From: Clostridiales bacterium
GTDB taxonomy: Bacteria > Bacillota > Clostridia > Christensenellales > Aristaeellaceae
Direction: 5' to 3'
Length of the DNA: 46,378 nucleotides
Assembly (NCBI GenBank): GCA_004556985.1
Contig: SFFC01000012.1
Span: 1 to 46,378 of the forward strand
Numbering within the stretch: position 1 is the first letter of the stretch; each line of letters begins with the position of its first letter. Under the pieces are notes generated by a model. The model was given only the letters and a program-made list of their open reading frames with translations. It was not told where the DNA came from and made no database searches. Shown piece by piece: positions 14,913-22,887 of the stretch. A program made the translations under genes and the position numbers.

Positions 14913-15404
14913 TTGAAAACCGTATCGAAGATCAACCGCTGTCTGTGCAGGGTTGAGGGCGTTGTCATGGTGGTCTGGTTTGCCGTCGTGCTCGTCGTCA
15001 TGGCCTGCCAGGTGGTCTCGCGCTATGTGTTCAACACGCCGCTGGCGTGGAGCGAGGAATTCGCGCGGTATTCCTTCGTCTGGATCAGCTATATCGGCTG
15101 CGCGTACTGCGTGGGCGTGGACGGCCACACCAGCATCACCGCGCTGGTGGACAGGCTGTCTGTCAGGAATCAGAAGCTCCTGCGGCTCGTGGGCAACGTG
15201 ATCATGGCCGGCGTCTTCCTGCGCATCATGCCGATTGCGACCAGCTACATCGCCAAGAACGGCAAGTTCCTGACGTCCATCATGCGCATCCCGTTCAAAT
15301 ATCTCTACTGGTCGCTGCCGGTGGGCATCGTGCTGACGCTTGTCCATCTGGCGCTCAAGAGCGTGCTGCTCTTTGAGCAGCCCCAGACTGGAAGCAAGGC
15401 GTAA
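14913..15404 (+). CDS. dctQ: TRAP transporter small permease (DctQ family)
   Basis: 163 residues with four hydrophobic spans (about 17-37, 51-70, 89-107 and 127-148). VVSRYVFNTPLAWSEEFARY is the DctQ signature, and YCVGVDGHTSI follows. It forms the small membrane half of the TRAP transporter with DctM. The start codon is TTG at 14913; a GAGAGAGGGG ribosome site lies before it, and no better ATG or GTG exists ahead of the first membrane span. The gene sits 14 bases before dctM. Confidence 0.88.
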   Translation: MKTVSKINRCLCRVEGVVMVVWFAVVLVVMACQVVSRYVFNTPLAWSEEFARYSFVWISYIGCAYCVGVDGHTSITALVDRLSVRNQKLLRLVGNVIMAGVFLRIMPIATSYIAKNGKFLTSIMRIPFKYLYWSLPVGIVLTLVHLALKSVLLFEQPQTGSKA

Positions 15405-15418
15405 GGAGGAGAGAGACA

Positions 15419-16693
15419 ATGATGGGTATTATGGTGGCGATCATCGTCGTCCTCGCGCTGATCGGGGTGCCGATGTCCTTTTCCGTGCTCGCGGGCTCCG
15501 CATGGTATTTCCTCTCCAGCGGAATGCCGCAGACGCTGCTCATCCAGCGCCTGATCATGTCCGTGGGCGATTCGTTCAGCATGCTCGCGATCCCGTTCTT
15601 CATGCTCGCCGGCACGATCATGAACGCCGGCGGCGTCGCGACGCGGATCTTTGACTTCTGCAACACGCTCGTGGGCGATATCCCGGGCGGCCTGGGCCAT
15701 GTCAACGTGTTCTGCAGCGTGATTTTCGCCGGCATGTCCGGCAGCGCGCTGGCCGATACCGGCGGAATCGGCGCCATCGAGCTCAAGGCCATGAAGGAGG
15801 CGGGCTTCGACGACGACTTCTCCGCGGCGATCACAGGCGCGTCCTCCTGCCTGGGCCCGATCATCCCGCCCAGCACGGGCATGGTGCTCTACGCGATGAT
15901 GGCAGAGGAATCGGTCGGCAAGCTCTTCATCGCCGGCGTCATTCCGGGCATCATCATGGCGGCGGTCATGTGCGGGATGATCTATGTGACGGCCAAGAAG
16001 CGGAATTATCCGGTCAACAAGCGGGCGACGCTCAAGGAGCGCGGCCGCGCGCTCTGGCGCGCCATCCCCGCGCTGCTCTCGCCGGTCATCCTGCTCAGCG
16101 GCATCCTGCTGGGCATCTTCTCGGCGACCGAGGCGTCCGTCGTCTGCTGCGTGTATTCGCTGTTCCTGGGCGTGGTGGTCTACCGCGAGATGGATCTCAA
16201 GGGGATCTACAACGTCTTCCTGGATACGCTCAAGTCGAGCGGCATGGTCATGGCGCTGGTTACGTTCTCGATGCTGCTGGCGTCGATTCTCAACTTCCGC
16301 CAGGTGCCCCAGAGCATTGCGGCCTTTGCCGTCGCGAACATCAGCAGTAAATACGGCATCGTGCTGTGCTGCATGGCGCTGATCATCGTCGCGGGCATGG
16401 TCATCGACGTCACGCCGGCGATGCTGATCCTCATCCCGATCATGCTGCCGGTCATCCGCAGCTACGGCATCAACCCCATCAGCTTCGGCGTCGGCTCGAC
16501 GCTGCTCTTCTCGCAGGGCCTGCTGACCCCGCCCGTGGGCAGCATCCTCTACGTGCTGGCGGATTACACAAAGATGCCGGTCACGCGCATTTCGAAGGCC
16601 GTGATTCCCTATGTGATCGTCTTCATGATCCTGGCCTTCTGCTTCATCACGATCCCGGGCATCTGCAACTTCCTGCCGGGGCTCATGCAATAA
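15419..16693 (+). CDS. dctM: TRAP transporter large permease (DctM family)
   Basis: 424 residues, the normal length for DctM, with about twelve hydrophobic spans. GMSGSALADTGGIGAIELKA and SSCLGPIIPPSTGMVLYAM are the paired family motifs in the two halves, and DVTPAMLILIPIMLPV and LLTPPVGSILYV follow in the second half. It is the ion-coupled transport subunit of the TRAP system, energised by a cation gradient rather than ATP. AAGGAGGAGAG precedes ATG 15419; a second ATG follows immediately. The gene ends 18 bases before the amidohydrolase gene. Confidence 0.92.
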   Translation: MMGIMVAIIVVLALIGVPMSFSVLAGSAWYFLSSGMPQTLLIQRLIMSVGDSFSMLAIPFFMLAGTIMNAGGVATRIFDFCNTLVGDIPGGLGHVNVFCSVIFAGMSGSALADTGGIGAIELKAMKEAGFDDDFSAAITGASSCLGPIIPPSTGMVLYAMMAEESVGKLFIAGVIPGIIMAAVMCGMIYVTAKKRNYPVNKRATLKERGRALWRAIPALLSPVILLSGILLGIFSATEASVVCCVYSLFLGVVVYREMDLKGIYNVFLDTLKSSGMVMALVTFSMLLASILNFRQVPQSIAAFAVANISSKYGIVLCCMALIIVAGMVIDVTPAMLILIPIMLPVIRSYGINPISFGVGSTLLFSQGLLTPPVGSILYVLADYTKMPVTRISKAVIPYVIVFMILAFCFITIPGICNFLPGLMQ

Positions 16694-16711
16694 GGAAGGC
16701 GGGAGGAGAGG

Positions 16712-18010
16712 ATGCGCCCGCGCGGGCCGTCCTTTCCTCTCGCTGAGCGTGGAAAGGGGCGAGCGGAGTTGGAATACCTGATTCATGCGCGAGGCATGTA
16801 CGATGCCGGAAGTGAAACGCTCCGGGCGGTGAGCGGCCTGCGCGTGCGCGACGGGCGGATTGCGGAGATCGCGGCGTTTGATGTGCTGCGCGCGCGGCAT
16901 CCCGACCTGGATGCGCTCGATTGGGCGGACAGCTGGCTGTTCCCCGGGCTCATCAACACGCACGTCCACCTGGAATTCTCCGCGACCGATACGGCTCGCC
17001 AGGACTTTCTGGAGGGGACGCCCGGCACCCGCCTGCTGCAGGCGGCGCACGCCGGCAGCAGCCTGCTGCGCTCCGGCGTGACGACGGCTCGGGACGCGGG
17101 CAGCTCGTGGGGGCTTTTGGACCTGCGCCATCCGCAGGCGGCGCGGCTCGTCGCGCTGCCGAGGCTGCAGCTGGCCGGGCCGCCGCTGACCGTGACGGGC
17201 GGCCATCTGCACTTTCTGGGCGAGGAGACGGATACCCGCGAGGACATGGTGCGCCAGGTGCGCATCCGGCAAAAGCGCGGCTGTGACGCCGTCAAGCTGA
17301 TCGTCACAGGCGGGCAGATGACACCGGGCTCCCTGCCCGAGCGCGTCAGCCTGACGCAGGAGGAGATCGCCGCCGCGGTCGCGGAGGCGCATCTGCTCGG
17401 TCTGCCGACATTTGCGCATTGCCTGACGACGGAGGGCTTCGTGCGCTGCATGCAGGGCGGCGTCGACTGCATTGAGCATGTCGCCTGCTTCGTGCGCTGC
17501 CGGGAGAACGGGCTGCTGGAGCGCGTATATGAGCCCGCGAGGATGGAAGCCTTCCGCGGGCAGGCGCGGCGCTTCATGATGGGCCTTTCCGCCGGCTATC
17601 ATCAGCTGGATGCGGTTCGCGAGGGGCGCATGCCCTGCACGGCGCGGGAGAGCTTCCTGCTTGAGCAGGAGGAGCGGATGTTCGCGATCTTCGGCGCCTG
17701 CTGCGAGCTGGGACTGGAGCCCGTCTGCGGCACGGACGCCGGGACGGGCGGCACGCGGTTTGACGAAACCTGGCTGGAGCTGGCGCTGATGGTCGAGCGG
17801 GCAGGGCGAACGAACGCCGAGGCCATCCGCTCGGCGACGCGCAGCGCCGCAGCTTGCCTGGGTCTGGAGGGCGAGACGGGCGAGCTGCGAACAGGGCTGA
17901 GCGCGGACATTGTCGCCCTGCGGGAAAATCCGCTGGAGGAGATCCGCGCCTACGGACGGGCGCGGGGCGTAATCTGTCGGGGAGAGGTCGTCAGGCCGCC
18001 CGAGACATGA
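16712..18010 (+). CDS. Amidohydrolase-family metal-dependent hydrolase
   Basis: 432 residues. The amidohydrolase metal sites are visible: LFPGLINTHVHLEF (HxH, about residue 82), a Lys in CDAVKLIVTGGQM that may be carboxylated, HCLTTEGF and IEHVACF for the next two His ligands, and CGTDAGTGG for the final Asp. This arrangement resembles the imidazolonepropionase/Xaa-Pro-dipeptidase group, which cleaves amide or ring bonds. The start is uncertain. ATG 16712 has GGGAGGAGAGG before it, but its first 19 residues are not like the family. A TTG at 16769 (GAAAGGGG 9 bases upstream) gives MEYLIHARGMYDAG, a more typical start. The gene belongs to the TRAP operon and probably acts on the imported compound. 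Confidence 0.82.
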   Translation: MRPRGPSFPLAERGKGRAELEYLIHARGMYDAGSETLRAVSGLRVRDGRIAEIAAFDVLRARHPDLDALDWADSWLFPGLINTHVHLEFSATDTARQDFLEGTPGTRLLQAAHAGSSLLRSGVTTARDAGSSWGLLDLRHPQAARLVALPRLQLAGPPLTVTGGHLHFLGEETDTREDMVRQVRIRQKRGCDAVKLIVTGGQMTPGSLPERVSLTQEEIAAAVAEAHLLGLPTFAHCLTTEGFVRCMQGGVDCIEHVACFVRCRENGLLERVYEPARMEAFRGQARRFMMGLSAGYHQLDAVREGRMPCTARESFLLEQEERMFAIFGACCELGLEPVCGTDAGTGGTRFDETWLELALMVERAGRTNAEAIRSATRSAAACLGLEGETGELRTGLSADIVALRENPLEEIRAYGRARGVICRGEVVRPPET

Positions 18011-18041
18011 CGGCCCAAGAACGGGAAAGGAGAGATTCTTC

Positions 18042-19301
18042 ATGTCGATGAGATGTACGGTATGCCACAGGCCCTACGAGGGGCCGCACAATCACTATGT
18101 CTGCCCGCATTGCGGCGGCTCCATCGAGAGCCCGGTCGACCTGCAGAGCGACAGCGAGCGCCTGCGCCGGGCGATCCGGGAGGGGAGCAGCGACGGCATT
18201 TGGGGGTATCGGGACTTTTTCCATGTGCCCGCAGATGCGCAGCCCGTCACGATGGGCGAGGGCGGCACGCCGCTCATCCACACGGACAGGCTGGGCAGAC
18301 TCTATGGAATGGAGGGGCTGTATCTCAAAAACGAGACGCTCAACCCCTCCGGCACCTATAAGGACCGCTTTGCGACCGTGGCGATGACGCTGGCGCGCGC
18401 CGAGGGCATCCGCGAGGTCGCGATTGGCTCGGCGGGCAACGCCGCCGCGGCGGTGGCGGCCTATGCGGCCAAGGCGGGCATGGAATGCTACATCATGCTC
18501 CCGCCGGGGGCTGTCAAGGAGCGCGCCTGGCAGAACATGGCCTACGGCGGCCATTTCATCTATGGCATGGGCGGGGTCAACGACTGCGTCGCGATGGCCG
18601 AGGACGGCGAGGCGATCTTCGGCTGGAAGAACATGTGCACGACGATGATGAACAACCCGCTGGCGTGCGACGGCTATAAGACGATCGCCTACGAGATTGC
18701 GCGGTCGATGCACTTTGACGTGCCGGACTATGTGATCTGCCCGGTCGGCGGCGGCATCATCATCAGCAAGGTCTACAAGGGCTTTGAGGAGATGAAGGCG
18801 CTGGGGCTGATCGACAGGCTGCCCAAAATGGTCGCGGTGCAGGCGGCGGGCTGCGCGCCGCTGGTCAAGGCCTACCAGGAGGGCAAAAAGGCGACGGAGA
18901 AATGGGAAAACGGCAGCACGATCGCGTTTGCGATCTTCGACCCGGTGACCTTTGAGGGCGTGACGGCGCTGGATACGGTCCGCCGCAGCGGCGGTCTGGC
19001 AATCGCCCTGCCGGACGAGGAGATTCTTGAGGCCATGCGCGCCTGCGCGAAGCTGGAGGCCGTGATTCCCGAGCCGGCCAGCGCGGCGACCATCGCCGCC
19101 GCAGCAAAGCTGCACAGGGACGGCGTCATCGGCGGGAAGGACAAGGCGGTCTGCGTGCTGACCGGCAGCGGCCTGCGCGATCTCAAGCTCTTCTCGCAGG
19201 AGGATGTGCAGGTGCCCGAGGTGCAGCCCGGCGACATGGAGGCGCTTCGCCGCGCCGTCGCGTTCTATCAGGAGAGGGGAGAGAGCGGCCATGACGCATG
19301 A
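18042..19301 (+). CDS. PLP-dependent threonine-synthase-like enzyme with N-terminal zinc ribbon
   Basis: 419 residues. An N-terminal rubredoxin-like knuckle (CTVCHRP...CPHCGG, residues 5-27) is followed by the beta-family PLP fold. NPSGTYKDRFA holds the Schiff-base Lys (about residue 110), AIGSAGNAAAAVAAYAA is the substrate/phosphate-binding helix start, and CPVGGGIIISK is the PLP-phosphate loop. The family includes threonine synthase, Ser/Thr dehydratases and diaminopropionate ammonia-lyase. Classical threonine synthase has SSGNTG where this has GSAGNA, so a lyase or dehydratase role is as likely. GGAAAGGAGAG precedes the ATG. Its end overlaps the M20 gene by 11 bases. Such enzymes release enamines, the substrates of RidA encoded nearby. 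Confidence 0.85.
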   Translation: MSMRCTVCHRPYEGPHNHYVCPHCGGSIESPVDLQSDSERLRRAIREGSSDGIWGYRDFFHVPADAQPVTMGEGGTPLIHTDRLGRLYGMEGLYLKNETLNPSGTYKDRFATVAMTLARAEGIREVAIGSAGNAAAAVAAYAAKAGMECYIMLPPGAVKERAWQNMAYGGHFIYGMGGVNDCVAMAEDGEAIFGWKNMCTTMMNNPLACDGYKTIAYEIARSMHFDVPDYVICPVGGGIIISKVYKGFEEMKALGLIDRLPKMVAVQAAGCAPLVKAYQEGKKATEKWENGSTIAFAIFDPVTFEGVTALDTVRRSGGLAIALPDEEILEAMRACAKLEAVIPEPASAATIAAAAKLHRDGVIGGKDKAVCVLTGSGLRDLKLFSQEDVQVPEVQPGDMEALRRAVAFYQERGESGHDA

Positions 19302-20427
19302 GTCGCTGACGCTCAGCATTCTGCAGCGCCTGATGCAGGAGGACACGATCAACCCGCCGGGCAACGAGCGCCGGGGCGCGCTCTGCCTCAAGGAGATCTT
19401 CGACCGGGAGGGCATCCCCTGTGAGATTCAGGAGCTGGGAGACAACCGCGCCAACTTCATCGCGCAGCTCGGCTCGGGGCGGCCGATTCTTGAATTCAGC
19501 GGCCATCTCGATGTGGTGCCCTGCGTCGGCGAATGGACGCATGCGCCGCTGGCTGCGACGCAGGAGGGTACGCGCATTTACGGGCGCGGCGCCTGCGACA
19601 TGAAGGGCGGCGTCGCGGCGATGTGCGCAGCGGCCATCGCCCTGCATCGCGAGGGCCTGCCGCGCAAGGGGACGCTGCGGCTGGTGTTCGTCGCCGACGA
19701 GGAGCACGCCAACCTGGGCATGCATGCGTTCCTTGATCACCACGAGGCGGCCGACTTTACGCTGCTCGGGGAGCCAACGCAGCTGCATCCGGCCATTGCG
19801 CACCGGGGCGTTGCGCGCTACTACATCGACCTGCATGGCCGGGCCTGCCATGCGGCGCTGCGCACGGGGGAAGAGACTGCCGTGACGAAGGCCGCGCGCG
19901 CCGTGCTCGCCATGAATGCGCTGAACGAATCGCTGCTGAGCATCTCCCATCCCGTTCTGCCTGCGCCGTCCGTCGTGGTGACGCAGATGCAGGGCTATGA
20001 AAAGGACAACGTCGTGCCCGGAGACGTTCGCCTGCTGACGGATTACCGGATTTTGCCCGGCACGTCGGAGGAGGCGGCGCGACGCACGATCAGGACGGCG
20101 CTTGAGGAGGCTGGCATCGAGGGCTTTACGCTTGAAAAGCGCTTCTATATGCCCGGCGGCGAGGTGGACGCGCAGGAGGCGTTTGTCCGCGTTTGCTGCG
20201 AGGCAGCCCAGGCGGAGAGCGGAAGGCAGGAGACGCCGCGCGCGTTTGACGCCTCCTGTGAGCAGTGCTTCCTCGTGGAGGCGGGCTCCAGAACTGTCAT
20301 CCTCGGGCCGGGCAGCCTCGATCAGGCCCATACGATCGACGAATATGTCGAAAAGGCGCAGCTTGTGGGCGCGGAGGCAATCTACCGGGCCATCGCGCTG
20401 CGCGTTCTGGCCGGCGCGGAGAAATAA
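19291..20427 (+). CDS. M20-family metallohydrolase (ArgE/DapE/ACY1 type)
   Basis: 378 residues. FSGHLDVVPCVGEW carries the first metal-ligand His and the catalytic Asp, GRGACDMKGG the bridging Asp, and VFVADEEHANLG the Glu pair. A dimerisation (lid) domain follows from about residue 175, with HRGVARYYIDLHGRACHAA. The final His is in AHTIDEYVEKAQL. Members remove acyl groups from N-acyl amino acids or split dipeptide-like amides. ATG 19291 was chosen because GGAGAGGGGAGAG precedes it; the overlap with the PLP gene suggests translational coupling. It is the last gene of the TRAP operon. Together with the amidohydrolase it suggests that the imported compound is an N-substituted or cyclic amino acid derivative (inference). 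Confidence 0.88.
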   Translation: MTHESLTLSILQRLMQEDTINPPGNERRGALCLKEIFDREGIPCEIQELGDNRANFIAQLGSGRPILEFSGHLDVVPCVGEWTHAPLAATQEGTRIYGRGACDMKGGVAAMCAAAIALHREGLPRKGTLRLVFVADEEHANLGMHAFLDHHEAADFTLLGEPTQLHPAIAHRGVARYYIDLHGRACHAALRTGEETAVTKAARAVLAMNALNESLLSISHPVLPAPSVVVTQMQGYEKDNVVPGDVRLLTDYRILPGTSEEAARRTIRTALEEAGIEGFTLEKRFYMPGGEVDAQEAFVRVCCEAAQAESGRQETPRAFDASCEQCFLVEAGSRTVILGPGSLDQAHTIDEYVEKAQLVGAEAIYRAIALRVLAGAEK

Positions 20428-20517
20428 ACCGGCATGCTGCCGGCGGCATCACCGACGAAATATCGAAAATCCTGCGGCTCTGTGCCCGAGGCCGACACTT
20501 TGCAAAAAGGTTTCCAT
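20428..20517 (+). repeat. Interspersed intergenic element, copy A
   Basis: It begins directly at the M20 stop codon with CCGGCATGCTGCCGG, a 6-bp palindrome around TGC. Landmarks in order: CCGACGAA, AAAATCC, CTCTGTGCCCGAGGCCGA, CTTTGCA and GGTTTCC. The same landmarks in the same order occur at 34920-35007 (minus) and 22720-22811 (minus). A terminator follows 4 bases later. I found it by comparing intergenic regions by eye. Confidence 0.6.
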
Positions 20518-20520
20518 AAC

Positions 20521-20568
20521 AAAAAGGCGTGATTTCCGACTCGGAGCGATGCGGAAATCACGCTTTTT
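20521..20568. terminator. Bidirectional terminator between the M20 and gntR genes
   Basis: A 12-bp stem, GCGTGATTTCCG/CGGAAATCACGC, with AAAAA before and TTTTT after, ends the converging TRAP operon (plus) and gntR gene (minus). Confidence 0.92.
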
Positions 20569-20596
20569 CGATTGAAGGCGGAAAAAGGCACGCAAC

Positions 20597-21394
20597 TCAC
20601 AGCAGCACGTTGCGATAGCTGACGTTGCAGTAGAGGGCGTTGCCGCCGTCGTCCCTTTCGAGAGGATCGCCGTCGCCCTTCATGCCGATGAAGATATTGA
20701 GCTTGAAGCGGTCGCTGCGGATGAAGCTCTCCACATATTCCGCAGGCTCGTCGTTTTCAAGATAGGCGATGCGCTGGGAGAAGAACACGCAGGCATCCTT
20801 GCTGCATTTGAGCAGGCCGGCCGTCTGCGGCGAGACATCGACGATGCTGTAGGTGTCCTGCGCCTTGACGGGCACGATGCCGTAATGCGTCTTGAGCGCG
20901 GTGTAGAGGCTCTCCTTGATGTCGGAGGCCGACAGACGGGGGTAGATATGCGGATTGAGGAAACTGGTGAGCACGACGACGGGAGAATCCTCGGTGGAGA
21001 CGATGCGTTTGATCTTGATGAGGGTCTCTCCGTCGCCCATGGCAAAGAGATGCTTGAGGTTGAGCGGCGGCGACACCTGCTTGAAGCTGAGAATATGGGT
21101 CTGCGGGCCCTTGCCGCTTCGGCGGATGTCGTCCGTAAAGGAGGGAAGGCGGTCAAAGGAGCGCGTGATGCGCGGCTCGCAGACGAAGGTTCCCCGCCCC
21201 TGCTTGCGGTAGAGCACGCCTTCGTTGACCAGATCCATGATGGCCTGCTTGACGGTGCCGCGGCTGACGCCGAACTGCGCCGCGAGCTGAGGCTCGCTGG
21301 GCATGCTGTCGTGCGGCTCCTTGGAAGCGGCAAGCTCGCGCAGATAGGCCTTGATTTGAATGTAATACGGAATATGACGGTCGTGATCCAGCAT
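20597..21394 (-). CDS. GntR-family transcriptional regulator with UTRA domain (HutC subfamily)
   Basis: 265 residues. The winged helix lies at about residues 8-70: IPYYIQIKAYLRELA, then SEPQLAAQFGVSRGTVKQAI with the recognition helix, and GRGTFV in the wing. The UTRA ligand domain fills about 90-240, with IKIKRIVSTEDSPVVVLTSF and a final QRIAYLENDEPAEYVESF strand pair. Such regulators release DNA when they bind a sugar phosphate or related effector. ATG 21394 has GGCAGGTG before it; a GTG at 21403 is the alternative. It is divergent from the ABC operon, whose promoter carries a 16-bp palindrome, so it very probably controls that operon and perhaps itself. Confidence 0.9.
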   Translation of the reverse strand: MLDHDRHIPYYIQIKAYLRELAASKEPHDSMPSEPQLAAQFGVSRGTVKQAIMDLVNEGVLYRKQGRGTFVCEPRITRSFDRLPSFTDDIRRSGKGPQTHILSFKQVSPPLNLKHLFAMGDGETLIKIKRIVSTEDSPVVVLTSFLNPHIYPRLSASDIKESLYTALKTHYGIVPVKAQDTYSIVDVSPQTAGLLKCSKDACVFFSQRIAYLENDEPAEYVESFIRSDRFKLNIFIGMKGDGDPLERDDGGNALYCNVSYRNVLL

Positions 21395-21510
21395 TTGTAG
21401 CACCTGCCCGATGAGAATAAAAGCAAAAGCGTCGCCTGGTTCAGCCTGCGGACACGGGAGCGGCGGACCCTCTTTGCCGGCAGGCTGATACGAATGATAT
21501 GCTATAATTC

Positions 21511-21539
21511 ATCTTATCGCATCCGCGCATAAAAGTCAA
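21511..21539 (-). promoter_or_regulatory. Probable promoter of gntR
   Basis: On the minus strand: TTGACT, 17 bases, TAAGAT. The -35 contains AGTCAA on the plus strand, like a half-site of the palindrome at 21580-21595, so autoregulation is possible. Confidence 0.55.
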
Positions 21540-21579
21540 TCAAACAGATGGAAGAATTTGGATAAAAGTCCAGATAACT

Positions 21580-21595
21580 ACTTGACTAGTCAAGT
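21580..21595. promoter_or_regulatory. 16-bp palindromic operator of the ABC operon
   Basis: ACTTGACTAGTCAAGT is a perfect inverted repeat without spacer. It covers the whole -35 hexamer (21582-21587). Its length and central layout match HutC-subfamily GntR operators such as the DasR site (ACTGGTCTAGACCA type). The divergent gntR gene is the likely source of the repressor. Confidence 0.8.
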
Positions 21596-21610
21596 GGACC
21601 GTGCTATACT
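21582..21610 (+). promoter_or_regulatory. Promoter of the ABC transporter operon
   Basis: TTGACT, 17 bases, TATACT. It overlaps the 16-bp palindrome, so bound repressor would block RNA polymerase. Confidence 0.85.
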
Positions 21611-21670
21611 GAACAAAGAATCAGGCGGGCAGAAACGACAAAGACGCCTGCCAAAAAGGAGGAAAAACGC

Positions 21671-22666
21671 ATGAAAAAGGTTCTGTCCATGGTACTTGCG
21701 GCTCTGCTGATGGTGGCTCTGCTGACGGCGGGCGCTTGGGCGGAGGGCGACAAGCTCAAGGTCGGCTACGACATCTACTTCCTGGGAAATTCCTGGTCCG
21801 TGCAGCTGTATCAGGAGTTCAAGTATGACGTCGAGACGTATTACGCGGACACGATCGACGTGACCTACGTCGAGAGTGAGGGCGACATCAGCAAGCAGAT
21901 CGCCAACCTGGAGGATCTGATCGCCAAGGAGGTCGACGTCATCATCACGACCCCGAACGATACGACGGCGCTCAACTCCACGCTGCAGGACGCGATGGAT
22001 GCGGGCATCAAGGTCATCCTGCTGGCCGCGGGCATCGACGGCGACGCGTATGACACGCTGATCACGGTGGACGAGGTCGAGTTCGGCCGCGTGGGCGCGC
22101 AGTGGCTGGTCGATCAGCTCGGCGGCTCCGGCAAGATCATCTGCCTGAACGGCATCTCGGGCCTGTCCACGAGCGAGCAGCGCTACGCGGGCGCCAAGGG
22201 TGTCTTTGATCAGTATCCGGAGATCGAGGTTCTGGCGGTCGAGGATGCCAACTGGGATTATGCCGCGGGCAAGACCGTGACCAGCGACCTGCTGGCTGCG
22301 TATCCGCAGATCGACGGCGTCTGGTCGCAGGGCGGCGCGATGACCCTGGGCGCGATTGAGGCGTTCAAGGCGGCGAACCGTGAGCTCGTGCCGATGACCG
22401 GCGAGGACAACAACGGCCTGATGAAGGCCTGGTATAACGACAAGAGCGAGGGCATCGGCTGCGCGAAGCCGACGTGGCTGGCGCGCGTGGCGATTGAGAA
22501 TGCCGTGAAGCTGGCAGCGGGCGAGACGGTCGAGAAGAACCAGATCTATCCGGTGCAGACCATCGTGACCGAGCAGATTGCCGACTATGTCAAGCCGGAG
22601 CTCCCGGACGACGTCTGGTGCGGCACCGAGCTTCCGGACGAGGTGCTCAAGGAGATCTTCCAATAA
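21671..22666 (+). CDS. Sugar-type ABC transporter substrate-binding protein (RbsB-like)
   Basis: 331 residues. The signal peptide (about 1-24, cleavage after AWA) has no Cys at all, so this is not a lipoprotein. The mature protein is a type-I periplasmic binding protein of the RbsB/XylF group: KVGYDIYFLGNSWSVQLYQE, KQIANLEDLIAKEVDVIITT, the hinge strand GKIICLNGISGL and GVWSQGGAMTLGAIEA. Its partners are the ATPase and two permeases that follow. The attached enzymes suggest a sugar lactone, polyol or cyclic amide ligand (inference). AAGGAGG precedes the ATG. A hairpin after the gene probably limits read-through. Confidence 0.92.
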   Translation: MKKVLSMVLAALLMVALLTAGAWAEGDKLKVGYDIYFLGNSWSVQLYQEFKYDVETYYADTIDVTYVESEGDISKQIANLEDLIAKEVDVIITTPNDTTALNSTLQDAMDAGIKVILLAAGIDGDAYDTLITVDEVEFGRVGAQWLVDQLGGSGKIICLNGISGLSTSEQRYAGAKGVFDQYPEIEVLAVEDANWDYAAGKTVTSDLLAAYPQIDGVWSQGGAMTLGAIEAFKAANRELVPMTGEDNNGLMKAWYNDKSEGIGCAKPTWLARVAIENAVKLAAGETVEKNQIYPVQTIVTEQIADYVKPELPDDVWCGTELPDEVLKEIFQ

Positions 22667-22681
22667 TCGCGTGAAAGCGGA

Positions 22682-22716
22682 GGGAGAAGGGTGCCTGGCA
22701 TCCTTCTCCCTTCTTG
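22682..22716 (+). terminator. Intra-operon terminator/attenuator after the binding-protein gene
   Basis: GGGAGAAGG pairs with CCTTCTCCC (22682-22690, 22702-22710), followed by TTCTTG. The T-tract is modest, so partial read-through to the ATPase gene is likely. Confidence 0.65.
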
Positions 22717-22719
22717 CTC

Positions 22720-22811
22720 TGTAAATCCATCTGCAAAGCTCCGGCATCGATCGTAAAACCATGGGATTTACAGCATTTCGGAGGGCTTTAAGCCGGCATC
22801 ATGCCGGTTTT
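22720..22811 (-). repeat. Interspersed intergenic element, copy C
   Basis: Read on the minus strand it starts AAAACCGGCATGATGCCGG (palindrome CCGGCAT-ATGCCGG). It contains CCGAAATG, GTAAATCCCATGG and CGATGCCGGAGCTTTGCAG, and ends GATGGATTTACAG. GTAAATCC and GGATTTAC within it can pair. It lies between the binding-protein and ATPase genes, antisense to the operon, and matches copies A and B in landmark order. Confidence 0.55.
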
Positions 22812-22887
22812 GACGGTAAAGGCAGCGGAAACGACCGGCCCCGGCAGAGCGGGCCGCGGGGCTGCGGGGACGGCAAGGAGTGCGGAT

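Noticed and set aside
15305..18043. A 912-codon minus-strand frame opposite dctM and the amidohydrolase gene
   Set aside because: His/Asp/Arg-rich composition, no recognisable fold; the sense strand has clear family motifs throughout.
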